Positions 1-7,734 are shown, counted from the stretch's first letter. The stretch: DNA of 9,991 bases from Lachnospiraceae bacterium (GCA_017620055.1 JAFZRD010000111.1:1-9991), one strand, 5' to 3'. The notes: generated from the sequence alone by a model not told the origin. A program made the numbers and translations.

Positions 1-2993
1 ATGAAGAGGCCAAGGAGGCGGCTGCGAAGTACCTTGACTGTTTCGGGCGCGGGAACTATTATCTCGAACTGCAGGATCACGGCATTCCCGAGCAGAAGAT
101 GGTCAACCAGGCGCTTCTGCGGATGAGCAAAGAACTTGACATACCTCTTATTGCGACGAATGACGTCCACTATACATATGCGGATGATGCTGCGGCACAT
201 GACCTTCTCCTGTGCATCCAGACCGGCAAGAAGGTCACCGATGAGGACAGGATGCGTTACGAGGGCGGACAGTTCTATGTCAAGTCCGAGGAGGAGATGA
301 AAGAACTCTTCCCCTATGCTTTGGAAGCTCTTGAGAACACGCAGAAGATCGCTGACAGGTGTAATGTTGAGATTGAGTTCGGAAAATCACGACTGCCGCA
401 TTTCGAGGTCCCCGAAGGGTACGATTCATGGACATACCTTCGTAAGCTCTGTTATGACGGACTTGAGAGAAGATATCCCGGACACGGGGAAGAACATACG
501 AAGAGGCTTGAATATGAGCTTGATACGATAAAGGAGATGGGGTTTGTCGATTACTTCCTTATCGTTTCGGATTTTATACATTATGCAAAATCAAACGGTT
601 TCTATGTCGGACCCGGGCGCGGAAGCGCAGCCGGATCCATCGTATCGTACTGTCTTGAGATTACGAACATCGATCCGCTCAAATACCAGCTCCTGTTTGA
701 GAGGTTCCTGAATCCCGAGAGAGTCACGATGCCCGATATCGACGTTGACTTTGACGAACACAGGCAGGATGTCATCGATTATGTCGTCGATAAATACGGC
801 AAGGAAAAGGTCGTCCAGATAGTCACCTTCGGAACGCTCAAGGCAAAGGGTGTCGTCAGGGATGTCGGAAGAGTGCTTGATCTGCCGTACTCATACTGCG
901 ACAATCTCGCCAAGGCTGTCCCGAATGTTCTGAACATAACACTGAAGCAGGCGCTCGATCTTAACGGCGATCTTAAGAACATCTACGATTCGGATCCGCA
1001 GGCGAAGAATCTGATAGATATGGCGATGCGCCTAGAAGGACTGCCGAGACATTCATCAATGCATGCGGCCGGTGTCGTGATATGTCCCGATGCCGCGGAT
1101 GAGCTCGTGCCTCTTGCACGCGGTTCGGACGGAACGATAGTCACGCAGTATGTTGCGACAACACTTGAGGAACTGGGCCTTCTGAAGATGGACTTCCTCG
1201 GACTCGTAACGCTCACGGTCATCAAGGAAGCGATTCAAAATGTCTACGAGAACACCGGCGAGATGATCGATGTCGACAAGCTCGACTACAACGACATAAA
1301 CGTGTTCAATTATATAGGAACCGGCAAAACGGACGGTATATTCCAGCTTGAAAGTTCCGGAATGAAGAGCTTCATGAAGGAATTAAAGCCGAGAAACCTT
1401 GAGGATGTCATAGCGGGTATATCGCTCTACCGTCCCGGCCCGATGGATTTTATCCCGAGTTACATCAAAGGCAAGAACTCAAAAGGCGACATCACCTACG
1501 ACTGTCCGCAGCTTGAGCCGATATTGAAGCCGACGTACGGATGTATCGTATACCAGGAGCAGGTCATGCAGATAGTGCGTGATCTGGGCGGATACACTCT
1601 CGGAAGATCAGACCTTGTCAGACGTGCGATGAGTAAGAAGAAGCGTGATGTCATGGAGACGGAGCGCAGGAACTTCGTGTACGGCAACAAGGAGGAGAAT
1701 GTCCCCGGGTGTCTGTCCAAAGGTATATCCGAATCGGTCGCGAACAAGATATATGACGACATGATGGACTTCGCGGAGTATGCGTTCAACAAATCGCATG
1801 CCGCGGCATATTCCGTTGTCGCCTTCCAGACCGCATACCTGAAGTATTATCATCCGGTCGAGTTCATGGCGGCACTCCTGACAAGTGTCATAGACAATTC
1901 ATCGAAAGTATCGGAGTACATATACTCATGTAAGAGCATGGGTATCACCATACTGCCGCCTGATATCAATCACGGGGTTGCGGGATTTTCCGTGAGCGGG
2001 GATAAGATACTGTACGGACTGGCCTCGATCAAGGGAGTTGGCTGGCCGGTCATAAACTCCATCGTCAGCGAGAGAAGCGAGAGAGGTGATTTTCGCGATA
2101 TATTCGATTTCCTCGGCAGAATGGACGGCAGCGAGATCAACAAGAGAGTTGTTGAAAATCTCATAAAAGCCGGGGCATTTGACTCCGTTCCGGGAACACG
2201 CAAACAGCTCATGAGCGTTTATGCCTCGTATATGGACGGAATGGTCAAGGACAGGAAGCAGAACATGGCAGGACAGATGTCTTTGTTCGATATTGCCACC
2301 GATGACGCAATGCCCGGGATGGGAGCGGAGCTTCCCGATATAGGCGAGTTTGCCAAGAACGAGATGCTGTCTCTTGAAAAAGAAGTGCTCGGGGTGTATG
2401 TGTCGGGGCATCCGCTCGAGGAGAACGAAGCGATCTGGCGCAGGACCATCACGAACAAAACAAACGATTTTGTTTATGATGAGACCGAAGGGTCCGCGAA
2501 GGTCAAAGACAATGAGCGCGTAACGATAGGCGGCATCATCGAATCAAAGACCGTCAAGTATACGAAGAAGAACGAGATAATGGCATTCCTGACGATAGAG
2601 GATCTTGTCGGAACGGTCGAGGTCATCGTGTGGCCGAAGGACTACGAGAAGAACTCCAAATGGCTCGTCGAGGATTCGAAAGTGTTCGTGGAAGGGCGTG
2701 TTTCCGCGGAAGAGGAAAAAGATGCCAAGCTGATCTGCAGCAGGATCATTCCGTTTGACAGTATCCCGAAGAAGATGTGGATAAGGTTCGAAACGAAAGA
2801 GGAATACGCAAAACAGGAGGAAACGCTCAAGAATTTGATTGCGGATTCCGACGGTAAGGATATAATTGTAATATACATTGATTCGACAAAAGAAAAGAAG
2901 ACGCTGCCGCAAAGCATGAGCATCACGGCCGACGGGGAGACCCTCGCGCGATTCGCGGATGCTTTCGGAAGCGACAATGTCAGATTAACGTAG
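1..2993 (+). CDS. dnaE: DNA polymerase III subunit alpha, 5'-truncated by window
   Basis: Catalytic subunit of the replicative DNA polymerase (C-family), which extends DNA at the fork. The frame is open from base 3, so the gene begins before the window; about 996 residues are visible and roughly the first 160-170 are missing compared with a usual length near 1,160. Visible in order: the end of the PHP domain (TNDVHY near 160-177), the polymerase core with GPGRGSAAGS at 609-638, the metal-binding acidic cluster PDIDVDF at 732-752 and the third catalytic aspartate in KMDFLGL (Asp codon 1191-1193), then FNKSHAAAYS leading into the helix-hairpin-helix region. A QMSLF motif at 2274-2288 matches the beta-clamp binding consensus QxxLF, followed by an OB-fold (about 2517-2700) and an intact C-terminus. 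No catalytic residue in the visible part is lost. It ends 20 bases before pfkA; dnaE-pfkA proximity is common in Bacillota. An ATG at 99 is internal, not the start. Confidence 0.97.
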   Translation, partial: EEAKEAAAKYLDCFGRGNYYLELQDHGIPEQKMVNQALLRMSKELDIPLIATNDVHYTYADDAAAHDLLLCIQTGKKVTDEDRMRYEGGQFYVKSEEEMKELFPYALEALENTQKIADRCNVEIEFGKSRLPHFEVPEGYDSWTYLRKLCYDGLERRYPGHGEEHTKRLEYELDTIKEMGFVDYFLIVSDFIHYAKSNGFYVGPGRGSAAGSIVSYCLEITNIDPLKYQLLFERFLNPERVTMPDIDVDFDEHRQDVIDYVVDKYGKEKVVQIVTFGTLKAKGVVRDVGRVLDLPYSYCDNLAKAVPNVLNITLKQALDLNGDLKNIYDSDPQAKNLIDMAMRLEGLPRHSSMHAAGVVICPDAADELVPLARGSDGTIVTQYVATTLEELGLLKMDFLGLVTLTVIKEAIQNVYENTGEMIDVDKLDYNDINVFNYIGTGKTDGIFQLESSGMKSFMKELKPRNLEDVIAGISLYRPGPMDFIPSYIKGKNSKGDITYDCPQLEPILKPTYGCIVYQEQVMQIVRDLGGYTLGRSDLVRRAMSKKKRDVMETERRNFVYGNKEENVPGCLSKGISESVANKIYDDMMDFAEYAFNKSHAAAYSVVAFQTAYLKYYHPVEFMAALLTSVIDNSSKVSEYIYSCKSMGITILPPDINHGVAGFSVSGDKILYGLASIKGVGWPVINSIVSERSERGDFRDIFDFLGRMDGSEINKRVVENLIKAGAFDSVPGTRKQLMSVYASYMDGMVKDRKQNMAGQMSLFDIATDDAMPGMGAELPDIGEFAKNEMLSLEKEVLGVYVSGHPLEENEAIWRRTITNKTNDFVYDETEGSAKVKDNERVTIGGIIESKTVKYTKKNEIMAFLTIEDLVGTVEVIVWPKDYEKNSKWLVEDSKVFVEGRVSAEEEKDAKLICSRIIPFDSIPKKMWIRFETKEEYAKQEETLKNLIADSDGKDIIVIYIDSTKEKKTLPQSMSITADGETLARFADAFGSDNVRLT

Positions 2994-3013
2994 CAGATAC
3001 GAGGAGACTGGTT

Positions 3014-3988
3014 ATGGCAAAAGAGATCCGCACAATTGGTGTACTTACAAGCGGTGGAGATGCTCCGGGCATGAATGCCGCGATCCGTGCCGTTGTCCGC
3101 AAGGCGATCGCTTCGGGCAAAAAGGTGATGGGAATCGAGAAAGGTTACAGAGGCCTTCTCGATGAAGATATATATGAGATGACTCCCAGAGACGTTTCCG
3201 ACTCGATACAGCGCGGCGGAACGATACTTCGTACCGCGAGATGCGAGGAGTTCATGACCGAAGAGGGCCAGAAAGAAGGCGCCAAGATCTGCAAGAAGCA
3301 CGGCATCGACGGACTTGTGGCGATAGGCGGAGACGGAACATACCGCGGCGCACAGAAGCTTGCATCACTCGGGATCAATACGATCGGTGTTCCCGCAACG
3401 ATCGACCTTGATATCTCATCAACGGATTACACGATCGGTTTCGATACCGCGGTCAATACCGCGATGCAGGCGATCGATAAGGTAAGGGATACTTCATCGT
3501 CCCACGAGAGATGTTCGATCATCGAGGTAATGGGAAGGAATGCGGGCTATATCGCATTGTGGTGCGGTGTCGCAAACGGTGCCGAGGACATACTGCTCCC
3601 AGAGAAGTACGGCTTCGAGGAGCAGGAGATCATCAACAATATCATCAATAACCGCAAGAAGGGCAAGACTCATCATATAATCATCAATGCCGAAGGTATC
3701 GGACATTCCACATCGATGGCCAGAAGAATAGAGGCCGCGACAGGTCTTGAGACAAGGGCGACGATCCTCGGACACATGCAGCGAGGCGGTTCACCCACAT
3801 GCCGTGACAGATACTACGGTTCGATGATGGGCGCCTATGCCGTTGACCTTCTTTGCGAGGGCGCGAGCAACCGTGTCGTATGCTTCAGGAACGGCGAATG
3901 GACCGATTTCGACATCGATGAGGCTCTTGCGATGGAGAAGCACATTTCCGAGTATGAATATGCCGTCAGCAGGGCGCTGGCGATCTGA
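3014..3988 (+). CDS. pfkA: 6-phosphofructokinase (ATP-type), glycolysis
   Basis: Phosphorylates fructose 6-phosphate to fructose 1,6-bisphosphate in the cytoplasm, the committed step of glycolysis. The length, 324 residues, is typical of bacterial PfkA. TSGGDAPGMNA (residues 12-22) forms the nucleotide-binding loop. GGDGT places a glycine at residue 108, equivalent to E. coli Gly104, which goes with ATP rather than pyrophosphate use. SHER, EVMGRNAGYIAL and GHMQRGGSP carry the usual substrate-binding residues, and arginines of the allosteric effector site (IRAVVR) are kept. Odd point: the catalytic loop, normally PGTIDND, reads PATIDLD (residues 127-133). The two aspartates (131 and 133) remain but the first Gly is Ala and the Asn is Leu. 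The start has a good Shine-Dalgarno, GAGGAG at 3001-3006, 7 bases upstream. Probably co-transcribed with dnaE and the methyltransferase that follows. Family assignment is secure; the effect of the loop changes is unknown. Confidence 0.96.
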   Translation: MAKEIRTIGVLTSGGDAPGMNAAIRAVVRKAIASGKKVMGIEKGYRGLLDEDIYEMTPRDVSDSIQRGGTILRTARCEEFMTEEGQKEGAKICKKHGIDGLVAIGGDGTYRGAQKLASLGINTIGVPATIDLDISSTDYTIGFDTAVNTAMQAIDKVRDTSSSHERCSIIEVMGRNAGYIALWCGVANGAEDILLPEKYGFEEQEIINNIINNRKKGKTHHIIINAEGIGHSTSMARRIEAATGLETRATILGHMQRGGSPTCRDRYYGSMMGAYAVDLLCEGASNRVVCFRNGEWTDFDIDEALAMEKHISEYEYAVSRALAI

Positions 3989-3990
3989 TC

Positions 3991-4764
3991 ATGATCACAA
4001 GCACGTCGAACGATAAGATCAAGCATGTGGCAATGCTCATAAAGAGCGCAAAGGCCCGCCGCGAGGAGGGCACTTTTGTTGTGGAAGGGGAGCGAATCGC
4101 ATCCGAGGTTCCGCAGGATCTTCTCGAAGAGTGTTTTGTGACCGAAGGATATACCGAAGGGGGCAGGATCACCGGCATTTTCGGCTATAACGTAACGCCC
4201 ACGGTCGTGTCGGAAGCTGTGTTTAAGAAGATGTCCGACACACAAAGCCCACAGGGTATCCTGTGTGTGTGCAGGAAGAAAACGGTCACGCTTGAGGACA
4301 TACTCTCATCGAAAAAGGACGGCTCCTTAAAGATACTTATCCTTGAGAGGATACAGGATCCGGGCAATCTCGGAACGATGATACGGACTGCGGAGGGAGC
4401 CGGATTCGATGCCGTCATTGCGGATGAAGGGACCGCGGATGTATATAATCCGAAGGTTACCCGCTCGACGATGGGGTCGCTGTTCAGGATGCCTGTCATA
4501 TATACGCCGGATCTTCCGGCCGCCGTTGATCTCCTGAAGGAGAACCGGATCGGGATATACGCGGCTCACCTTTCGGGGGAGACCGATTACAGGGAAGCGG
4601 GATACGGCGACAGGGTCGCATTTCTTGTCGGAAACGAAGGCAGCGGGCTGTCGGATGAGATATCCGATAAGGCGGATAAGCTCGTGAAGATCCCGATGCA
4701 CGGGAGACTTGAATCATTAAATGCCGCGGTAGCTGCGGCTTTACTTATGTACAGCGTGGAATAA
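3991..4764 (+). CDS. SpoU/TrmH-family RNA 2'-O-ribose methyltransferase
   Basis: Likely methylates a ribose 2'-hydroxyl in rRNA or tRNA using S-adenosylmethionine. The protein has 257 residues. The N-terminal 95 or so (NDKIKHVAMLIKSAKARRE, VVEGERI) resemble the L30e-like substrate-binding domain of RlmB/TsnR-type enzymes. The C-terminal SPOUT knot domain shows all three motifs: motif 1 with ERIQDPGNLGTMIRTAEGAGF (Asn126, Arg132), motif 2 LVGNEGSGL (Asn215, Glu216) and motif 3 IPMHGRLESLNAAVAAAL (Asn244), where the more usual SLNVSVA is SLNAAVA. Target nucleotide cannot be told from sequence, so no symbol is given. The ATG lies two bases after the pfkA stop and I see no good Shine-Dalgarno (nearest is AGGG at 3971, too far), so translation probably depends on ribosomes finishing pfkA. 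Alternative roles: 23S rRNA or tRNA methylation. Confidence 0.92.
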   Translation: MITSTSNDKIKHVAMLIKSAKARREEGTFVVEGERIASEVPQDLLEECFVTEGYTEGGRITGIFGYNVTPTVVSEAVFKKMSDTQSPQGILCVCRKKTVTLEDILSSKKDGSLKILILERIQDPGNLGTMIRTAEGAGFDAVIADEGTADVYNPKVTRSTMGSLFRMPVIYTPDLPAAVDLLKENRIGIYAAHLSGETDYREAGYGDRVAFLVGNEGSGLSDEISDKADKLVKIPMHGRLESLNAAVAAALLMYSVE

Positions 4765-4785
4765 AGGACTTAAAAGGAGGCACTC

Positions 4786-5580
4786 ATGAAGCTTGGAGTT
4801 ATTGGTCTTGGAAATATGGCATCGGCGATGATCGGCGGTATCGTTAAGGCCGGAGTGTTCGCGCCTTCCGATATCACGGGCTCCGATGCGGCTCCCTCCC
4901 AGAGGGAAAAGGCAGCGGATACGCTCGGGATAGGAACATGCGAAGACAACAGGGAAGTCGTTAAGGGATGCGATTACCTTATTCTTGCGATCAAGCCGCA
5001 GATATATGAGACGGTACTGACGCAGATAAAAGGGGCTGTAGGAAAAGACCGGGTTGTGATCTCGATTGCACCGGGCAAAACGCTTGAGTATCTTGCCGGT
5101 AAGCTCGGAAGCGACACCAAGATCGTAAGACTCATGCCCAACACTCCCGCGCTCGTAGGAGAGGGTTGCACGGGCGTATGCAGGAACGAAAACGTAACGG
5201 ATGAGGAATTCGATCTTGTGCTTAAGATGCTTAACGGATTCGGTAAGGCATATGAGGTAAAAGAGAGCCAGATGGATGCGGTAGTTGCCGTTTCCGGCAG
5301 CTCTCCCGCGTATGTGTTCATGCTGATCGATGCGATGGCGGACGGAGCGGTGGCCGAAGGACTGGACAGGGCAACAGCTATCGAAATGGCAGCCCAGGCG
5401 GTACTCGGAAGCGCGAAGATGGTACTTGAGACCGGCAAGCATCCGGGACAGCTCAAGGATATGGTCTGTTCGCCCGCAGGTACAACGATAGACGCTGTTG
5501 CGGTGCTCGAAGAGGCCGGATTCAGGGGCTCCGTGATAGATGCGATGAGTGCATGTGCCGAAAAATCACGCAAAATTTGA
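4786..5580 (+). CDS. proC: Pyrroline-5-carboxylate reductase, proline synthesis
   Basis: Reduces 1-pyrroline-5-carboxylate to L-proline with NAD(P)H, the last step of proline synthesis, in the cytoplasm. At 264 residues it is full length. An N-terminal Rossmann domain shows the dinucleotide motif GLGNMASAM (residues 7-15, GxGxxA) and IKPQ (69-72). The C-terminal helical dimerisation domain carries the ProC signature: SGSSPAYVF from residue 170 (substrate-binding loop) and SPAGTTIDAV from residue 229. MPNTPALVGEG in the middle is also typical. The start is set by a near-perfect Shine-Dalgarno, AAAAGGAGG at 4772-4780, five bases before the ATG. It lies 21 bases after the methyltransferase gene, with no terminator between, so it is likely the last gene of the dnaE run. 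I see no sign of other proline genes here. No clear intrinsic terminator follows; its stop codon overlaps the -35 box of the next promoter. Confidence 0.97.
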   Translation: MKLGVIGLGNMASAMIGGIVKAGVFAPSDITGSDAAPSQREKAADTLGIGTCEDNREVVKGCDYLILAIKPQIYETVLTQIKGAVGKDRVVISIAPGKTLEYLAGKLGSDTKIVRLMPNTPALVGEGCTGVCRNENVTDEEFDLVLKMLNGFGKAYEVKESQMDAVVAVSGSSPAYVFMLIDAMADGAVAEGLDRATAIEMAAQAVLGSAKMVLETGKHPGQLKDMVCSPAGTTIDAVAVLEEAGFRGSVIDAMSACAEKSRKI

Positions 5581-5605
5581 CTTTTATGTCAACTTCTGTT
5601 AAAAT
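5577..5605 (+). promoter_or_regulatory. Sigma-A-type promoter for wall hydrolase genes
   Basis: TTGACT at 5577-5582 and TAAAAT at 5600-5605 are separated by exactly 17 bases, close to the vegetative consensus. Transcription would start near 5612, leaving a leader of about 34 bases before the ATG at 5646. The -35 box overlaps the proC stop codon (5578-5580), so the proC transcript and this promoter are packed together. The match suggests growth-phase rather than spore-specific expression of the downstream SleB-like gene; that is inference from consensus only. Confidence 0.7.
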
Positions 5606-5635
5606 TTTGAAGCCAATGTAATCAGATCGTTTTTT

Positions 5636-5640
5636 GGAGG
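5636..5640 (+). promoter_or_regulatory. Ribosome binding site deciding the start at 5646
   Basis: GGAGG at 5636-5640 lies five bases before ATG 5646, the ideal spacing. A longer reading from TTG at 5634 would put the start codon on top of this Shine-Dalgarno with nothing suitable upstream, so ATG 5646 is preferred. It also gives a classic MKKA signal-peptide beginning. Confidence 0.85.
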
Positions 5641-5645
5641 AAGTT

Positions 5646-6818
5646 ATGAAAAAGGCTGCATGGCCGGCTCTGATCATTGCGATCGCAATAATCACTGTCG
5701 GAACATGGGGGAGTACGGTCGATGTAACGGCTACCGATGCACAGATCCGTGTTGTTACGGCGGGTGCAGCAAAGGCCGCTACGGCTGACAGGTCAAAAGC
5801 CGTTGCGAAAAAAGATACGATAAACATTGAGATCGTAAAAGATACGTCAGATTCAAAATCATCGGACCAGACAACCACAAAGAAGGGATCGGTTGCCGGA
5901 ATATCCTATGACAAGCTCGTCATGGCCGATGTTGATGAAGCCGTTAATGTAAGGGAAAGTGCATCCGAAGACAGCAAGCTCGTCGGCAAATTCTTCAAGG
6001 AATGCGGCGGAGAGATACTTGAAAAAGGAAACGGATGGACCAAAGTAAAAACAGGTGAGCTGACCGGATGGATCAAGAATGATTTTCTCCTGTTCGGTGA
6101 CAAGGCTGTCGAGCTCGCAAATAAAGTGGTTGAGAAAACGGCAACGTGCGAAACGGACTGTCTGAGAGTCCGCAAGAGTGCCGATCCTGACGCGACCGTT
6201 CTGGATCTTCTTGCAAAGGGAGACAAGATCGGTGTGCTCGGTCAGGAAGGGGAATGGACCAAGGTTGAATTCTCCGACGGTGAGGAAGGTTACGTTTCCA
6301 CGGAGTTCGTTACTATAGCCGATTCTCTCGGAACCGGTAAGACGATAGAGAAGATCAAGTCGGAAGAAGAGAAGGTCAAAAAGGAAAAGGCCGAGGCCGA
6401 GGCAGCTGCAAAGAAAGCCGAGGTTGAAGCGGGACGCACGACCCAGACGACCAAGACCAATAACGGTGCGGTCGCAGCGGGTGTGAGCGATCAGGTTCTT
6501 CTTGCGGCACTGATACAGGCTGAAGGCGGTAACCAGCCGTACGAAGGCCAGGTTTCGATAGGTACGGTCGTCATGAACCGTCTGAAGAGCGGCAGATACG
6601 GAAACAGCGTTTCCTCCGTTATATATGCCAAGAGTCAGTTCGGTCCCGCGGGAAGCGGACAGGTGGCGCAGATCGCGGCAGCAGGCCCGAAAGCTTCATG
6701 CCTTCAGGCAGCACAGGATGCTCTTAACGGTGTCAGCTACATCGGAGGAGCGACCCATTTCAGAAATATCAGATCCGGTTATACCGGTATCGTTATAGGT
6801 TCACACGTGTTCTGGTAA
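5646..6818 (+). CDS. Secreted SleB-like cell wall hydrolase with two SH3 domains
   Basis: Predicted exported peptidoglycan hydrolase of 390 residues. The N-terminus (MKKAAWPALIIAIAIITVGTW, up to about residue 21) is a signal peptide or single membrane anchor, with no lipobox cysteine visible. A Ser/Thr/Lys-rich linker follows (about 25-87). Two bacterial SH3 domains come next: residues about 90-150 (AVNVRESASEDSKLVGKF, GWTKVKTGELTGWIK) and about 161-226 (CLRVRKSADPDATVLDLL, EWTKVEFSDGEEGYVS). Such domains usually bind the cell wall. Residues about 234-268 are a charged Lys/Glu/Ala helix, probably coiled coil. The C-terminal domain (about 278-390) matches the SleB hydrolase_2 family: LIQAEGGNQPYEGQVSIGTV with the likely catalytic Glu293, then THFRNI and a terminal GSHVFW. 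SleB itself is a spore-cortex lytic transglycosylase, but multi-domain relatives are common in Clostridia and a role in vegetative wall turnover is equally possible. It has its own promoter and precedes a second wall lytic gene by 39 bases. Confidence 0.9.
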   Translation: MKKAAWPALIIAIAIITVGTWGSTVDVTATDAQIRVVTAGAAKAATADRSKAVAKKDTINIEIVKDTSDSKSSDQTTTKKGSVAGISYDKLVMADVDEAVNVRESASEDSKLVGKFFKECGGEILEKGNGWTKVKTGELTGWIKNDFLLFGDKAVELANKVVEKTATCETDCLRVRKSADPDATVLDLLAKGDKIGVLGQEGEWTKVEFSDGEEGYVSTEFVTIADSLGTGKTIEKIKSEEEKVKKEKAEAEAAAKKAEVEAGRTTQTTKTNNGAVAAGVSDQVLLAALIQAEGGNQPYEGQVSIGTVVMNRLKSGRYGNSVSSVIYAKSQFGPAGSGQVAQIAAAGPKASCLQAAQDALNGVSYIGGATHFRNIRSGYTGIVIGSHVFW

Positions 6819-6857
6819 CGAACGCGACGTTTTACAAAGGGATAAGAGGAGATAATA

Positions 6858-7583
6858 ATGAGGATTAAAGGGATCATCAGAAAAACGCTTGCACTTACGC
6901 TTGCGCTCAGTACACTTTTTGCACTGTCGGTTAGTGCGACGGTTGCGGATTATTACGACATAGGATTTTTGAAGTTCAACGGTGTGTACGTCAACCGTTG
7001 GGGTCAGCCGATTCCCAACGTTACGGCAAGAGGTATCGACGTTTCGTCATATCAGGAGACCATCGACTGGGCTGCTGTTGCAACGGACGACGTAAGCTTT
7101 GCGTTCATCAGATGCGGCACGACCAACTCGGGTCCGGACAGGATGTTTGAGACGAATGCCGCAGGTGCAGCCGCAAACGGTATCCCGTTCGGAATATACT
7201 ATCGTACATATGCTCCCAATGAGGAGATAGCAAAGCTTGAAGCACAGTACACGGTTCTGTCCGCACAGAAGACCGGCGCTACACTTCCTCTGGTAATGGA
7301 TATCGAGGGTAGCACTCTCGCAGCACTCGGTACTGTACAGCTCCAGAAGAACATCCAGGCATGGTGCGATGTTGTTAAGGCAGCAGGCTACACGCCGATG
7401 GTATATTCGTCCAAGAGTTTTATGAACACATATATCAAGTCGACTCCCTGTGACAAGTGGATCGCGCAGTACGGTGATGTGTTCACATATACGGGCGGCG
7501 GCGCAAAGTACTGGCAGTGCTCGAGCCACGGCTGGGTAAACGGTATCGCCGGAAGAGTTGATATCGATTTCAGACTCAACTGA
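6858..7583 (+). CDS. Secreted GH25 muramidase (lysozyme)
   Basis: Predicted to cut the beta-1,4 bond between N-acetylmuramic acid and N-acetylglucosamine in peptidoglycan, outside the cell. The protein has 241 residues. Residues 1-27 or 1-30 form a clear signal peptide: basic start (MRIKGIIRK), Leu/Ala-rich core and a VSA cleavage site. After a short segment the single GH25 barrel begins with RGIDVSSYQ (Asp61) and IDWAAV; the catalytic DxE pair is Asp148 and Glu150 in MDIEG, and the family ending WQCSS ... VDIDF is present. There is no wall-binding repeat, so it is a minimal one-domain enzyme. A good Shine-Dalgarno, AGGAG at 6847-6851, stands six bases before the ATG. The gap after the SleB-like gene shows no terminator or strong promoter, so the two are probably one transcript. 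GH25 enzymes also occur as phage endolysins, but the signal peptide and lack of phage neighbours argue for a cellular enzyme. Confidence 0.93.
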   Translation: MRIKGIIRKTLALTLALSTLFALSVSATVADYYDIGFLKFNGVYVNRWGQPIPNVTARGIDVSSYQETIDWAAVATDDVSFAFIRCGTTNSGPDRMFETNAAGAAANGIPFGIYYRTYAPNEEIAKLEAQYTVLSAQKTGATLPLVMDIEGSTLAALGTVQLQKNIQAWCDVVKAAGYTPMVYSSKSFMNTYIKSTPCDKWIAQYGDVFTYTGGGAKYWQCSSHGWVNGIAGRVDIDFRLN

Positions 7584-7603
7584 TCGGATAATGTTAAAAT
7601 CAC

Positions 7604-7632
7604 TTGCATAAGTAAATGTGTTCGTGTATAAT
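7604..7632 (+). promoter_or_regulatory. Consensus promoter of tRNA-Gln
   Basis: TTGCAT at 7604-7609 and a perfect TATAAT at 7627-7632 are 17 bases apart. The expected transcription start is near 7638-7640, about 20 bases before the tRNA. The position and strength fit a stable-RNA promoter and separate this unit from the muramidase gene upstream. Confidence 0.85.
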
Positions 7633-7635
7633 TAC

Positions 7636-7657
7636 CTTCGTTGCGAAAGCAGCGAAG
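7636..7657 (+). other. GNRA-capped hairpin in the tRNA leader
   Basis: CTTCGTTGC (7636-7644) pairs fully with GCAGCGAAG (7649-7657), with one G-U pair, around a GAAA tetraloop (7645-7648). It ends three bases before the tRNA's first base. No T-run follows, so it is not a terminator for the upstream gene. If transcription begins at 7638-7640 the outer two or three pairs are lost, but at least six remain. It may shape 5' processing by RNase P or protect the precursor; that role is a guess. Confidence 0.6.
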
Positions 7658-7660
7658 CAT

Positions 7661-7732
7661 AGGGCTATCGCCAAACGGTAAGGCAACGGACTCTGACTCC
7701 GTCATCTGAAGGTTCGAATCCTTCTAGCCCTG
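7661..7732 (+). tRNA. tRNA-Gln, anticodon CTG
   Basis: A complete cloverleaf of 72 bases. The acceptor stem AGGGCTA (7661-7667) pairs perfectly with TAGCCCT (7725-7731), followed by discriminator G at 7732. The D-arm is GCC/GGC. The anticodon stem ACGGA/TCCGT encloses loop CTCTGAC with anticodon CTG at 7693-7695, which reads CAG. The variable loop is five bases, and the T-arm GAAGG/CCTTC holds loop TTCGAAT. CCA is not encoded (the next bases are CGA), so it must be added by the nucleotidyltransferase. CAG is the main glutamine codon in the genes here, though CAA also occurs, so a second tRNA-Gln (TTG) must exist elsewhere. The gene stands alone with its own promoter and terminator. Confidence 0.97.
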
Positions 7733-7734
7733 CG

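Noticed and set aside
1926..2411. Long minus-strand open frame of 161 codons inside dnaE.
   Set aside because: It is fully opposite conserved dnaE coding sequence, has no recognisable domain or ribosome site, and is explained by codon bias of the real gene.
5571..5609. AT-rich inverted repeat (CAAAATTT / AAATTTTG) after proC as a terminator.
   Set aside because: The stem is all weak pairs with a loop above 20 bases and no T-run directly after it; the same bases make a better promoter.
5634..5645. TTG start for the SleB-like protein.
   Set aside because: It would overlap the GGAGG ribosome site that serves the ATG at 5646.
7661..7732. tRNA-Gln as an attachment site for an integrated element, with the muramidase as a phage remnant.
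   Set aside because: No integrase, no repeat of the tRNA 3' end elsewhere in the window and no phage genes; the muramidase has its own signal peptide.
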